Below the pieces are notes generated by a model. It did not search any database and was not told where the DNA came from. It was given only the letters and a program-made list of their open reading frames with translations. Shown here piece by piece: positions 5,149 through 5,928 of a DNA stretch of 5,928 nucleotides (position 1 is the first letter of the stretch; each line of letters begins with the position of its first letter). The stretch is from an uncultured Ruminococcus sp. (lineage in GTDB: Bacteria; Bacillota; Clostridia; Oscillospirales; Ruminococcaceae): the NCBI GenBank assembly GCA_945867875.1, contig CAMBJF010000155.1, forward strand, positions 1-5,928, given 5' to 3'. Made by a program: the position numbers and the translations under genes.

Positions 5149-5838
5149 TTGCGATTTGACATAGCAACGCTTTTTCCCGAAATGTGCGAGGCTGTACTGG
5201 GAGAGAGCATTATCGGCAGGGCACGCATGGCGGGGCTTATCCGCCTTTACTGCCACCAGATTCGTGACTACACCCTTGACAAGCACCACAGGGTAGATGA
5301 TTCCCCCTACGGCGGCGGCAAGGGAATGGTGATGCAGGCTGAGCCCATTTACCGCTGTTATCAGGCGGTGTGCGCAGAGCTTGACGAGAAGCCTTACGTT
5401 ATTTATATGTCCCCCAAGGGAACTGTTTTCAGTCAGAAAAAAGCCGCAGAGCTTTCGGAAAAAAAGAATATTTTCGTGATTTGCGGGCATTATGAGGGTG
5501 TAGACCAGCGTATCATCGACAAGATAGTTGATGAGGAAATTTCCATCGGCGACTATGTTCTCACAGGCGGCGAGCTGCCTGCTATGGTCATATGTGACGC
5601 TGCCGCAAGGCTTGTGCCGGGGGTTCTTGCCGCTGACGAGTGCTTTATGGACGAGAGCCATTATTCGGGGCTGCTGGAATATCCCCATTACACCCGTCCC
5701 GAGGTGTGGGAGGGAATGGAAGTCCCTCCTGTGCTGCTCACGGGTCATCACAAGAATATTGCTGCGTGGAGACACGAGCAGGCTCTTAAAATTACTGCCG
5801 AAAGACGCCCCGATATGCTGGAGAAGTCTGACGAATAA
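5149..5838 (+). CDS. trmD: tRNA (guanine37-N1)-methyltransferase TrmD
   Basis: TrmD uses S-adenosylmethionine to make m1G37 next to the anticodon, preventing +1 frameshifts. The 229-aa protein has the SPOUT trefoil-knot motifs: DDSPYGGGKGM (50-60), MSPKG (87-91), GHYEGVDQR (113-121), IGDYVLTGGELPAM (133-146) and LEYPHYTRP (176-184), plus a C-terminal tRNA-binding part with GHHKNIAAWR (199-208). Arg154 matches the catalytic Arg of the Haemophilus enzyme; the catalytic Asp169 position reads Glu169, preceded by Asp168. The protein is slightly shorter than the usual 240-250 aa, through a short C-terminus. The start is TTG at 5149, giving the family N-terminus MRFDIATLFPE, with GAAAGGA at 5134-5140 overlapping the reductase stop. 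rplS, the usual next gene, lies beyond the fragment. Confidence 0.97.
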   Translation: MRFDIATLFPEMCEAVLGESIIGRARMAGLIRLYCHQIRDYTLDKHHRVDDSPYGGGKGMVMQAEPIYRCYQAVCAELDEKPYVIYMSPKGTVFSQKKAAELSEKKNIFVICGHYEGVDQRIIDKIVDEEISIGDYVLTGGELPAMVICDAAARLVPGVLAADECFMDESHYSGLLEYPHYTRPEVWEGMEVPPVLLTGHHKNIAAWRHEQALKITAERRPDMLEKSDE

Positions 5839-5883
5839 GCTCATATTTTCATAGATAATGTTCATAAAATATATGTATATTAA
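5839..5883. other. AT-rich sequence after trmD, cut by the fragment end
   Basis: These last 45 genomic bases hold no gene, no convincing hairpin with a U-tract, and no promoter with both boxes. In related bacteria rplS usually follows trmD, so this may be the start of the trmD-rplS spacer, but the fragment ends before any coding sequence. Confidence 0.5.
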
Positions 5884-5928
5884 CTGTCTCTTATACACAT
5901 CTCCGAGCCCACGAGACGCTACGCTATC
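5884..5928 (-). other. Nextera (Tn5) sequencing adapter, not genomic
   Basis: Positions 5884-5902 are CTGTCTCTTATACACATCT, the reverse complement of the Tn5 mosaic end. They are followed by the reverse complement of the read-2 adapter and then the same index as at the left end (GCTACGCT at 5918-5925), plus ATC from P7. Genomic sequence ends at 5883. Both ends carry the same adapter and index, so the whole window looks like a single tagmented molecule. Confidence 0.98.

Noticed and set aside
5839..5883. Promoter for a downstream gene in the AT-rich tail.
   Set aside because: TATATT-like strings occur, but there is no -35 box at proper spacing and no gene before the adapter.
45..5883. CRISPR array, tRNA or rRNA genes, insertion sequences.
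   Set aside because: I saw no spaced direct repeats, no tRNA-like cloverleaf or rRNA motif, and no transposase motif; nearly all the sequence is coding with conserved families.
5041..5898. Long minus-strand reading frame of 285 codons beginning with MYKRQ.
   Set aside because: MYKRQ is the known translation artefact of the Nextera mosaic end. The frame starts inside the adapter and runs antisense through trmD and the reductase, both of which have clear family motifs on the + strand.
1..5928. Terminal inverted repeats suggesting a transposon or a linear phage/plasmid.
   Set aside because: The arms match Nextera adapter with an 8-base index exactly, and the contents are housekeeping genes with no transposase or replication gene.

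Overview
This window is one 5.8 kb genomic fragment flanked by sequencing-library adapter. Positions 1-44 and 5884-5928 are Nextera/Tn5 adapter sequence in inverted orientation, and only 45-5883 is biological. The gene content is a translation and protein-targeting operon of a Gram-positive bacterium. YlxM next to Ffh, rpsP-khpA-rimM-trmD order, strong Shine-Dalgarno sequences and frequent TTG/GTG starts all point to Bacillota, class Clostridia. The protein style suggests a Ruminococcus/Oscillospirales-type gut or rumen anaerobe; that last step is inference.

Layout, all on the + strand: a non-coding leader (45-175) with a near-consensus extended -10 promoter bracketed by two inverted repeats; ylxM (176-505); ffh (532-1878); a 72-aa two-helix membrane protein (1880-2098) resembling the Imm17 family; rpsP (2175-2420); a structured 141-nt gap with three potential RNA hairpins; khpA (2562-2795); a second hairpin-bearing gap; a membrane-anchored ankyrin-repeat protein (2883-3680); rimM (3682-4185); an aldo/keto reductase (4182-5135); trmD (5149-5838); and 45 nt of AT-rich sequence before the adapter. 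No hairpin is followed by a clear U-tract, so I see no convincing terminator. Gaps are from -4 to 141 nt, so the set probably forms one transcription unit, possibly with an internal start before khpA.

The conserved genes serve co-translational targeting (YlxM, Ffh), 30S structure and maturation (S16, RimM), RNA binding (KhpA) and tRNA modification (TrmD). The unusual part is three extra genes inserted in this series: the small membrane protein, the membrane ankyrin protein and the reductase. Two of them abut their neighbours at TGATATG junctions and the third overlaps rimM by 4 nt, so each is likely translationally coupled to housekeeping genes. I found no clearly new system. The best leads are these three passengers and the hairpins between rpsP and the ankyrin gene.
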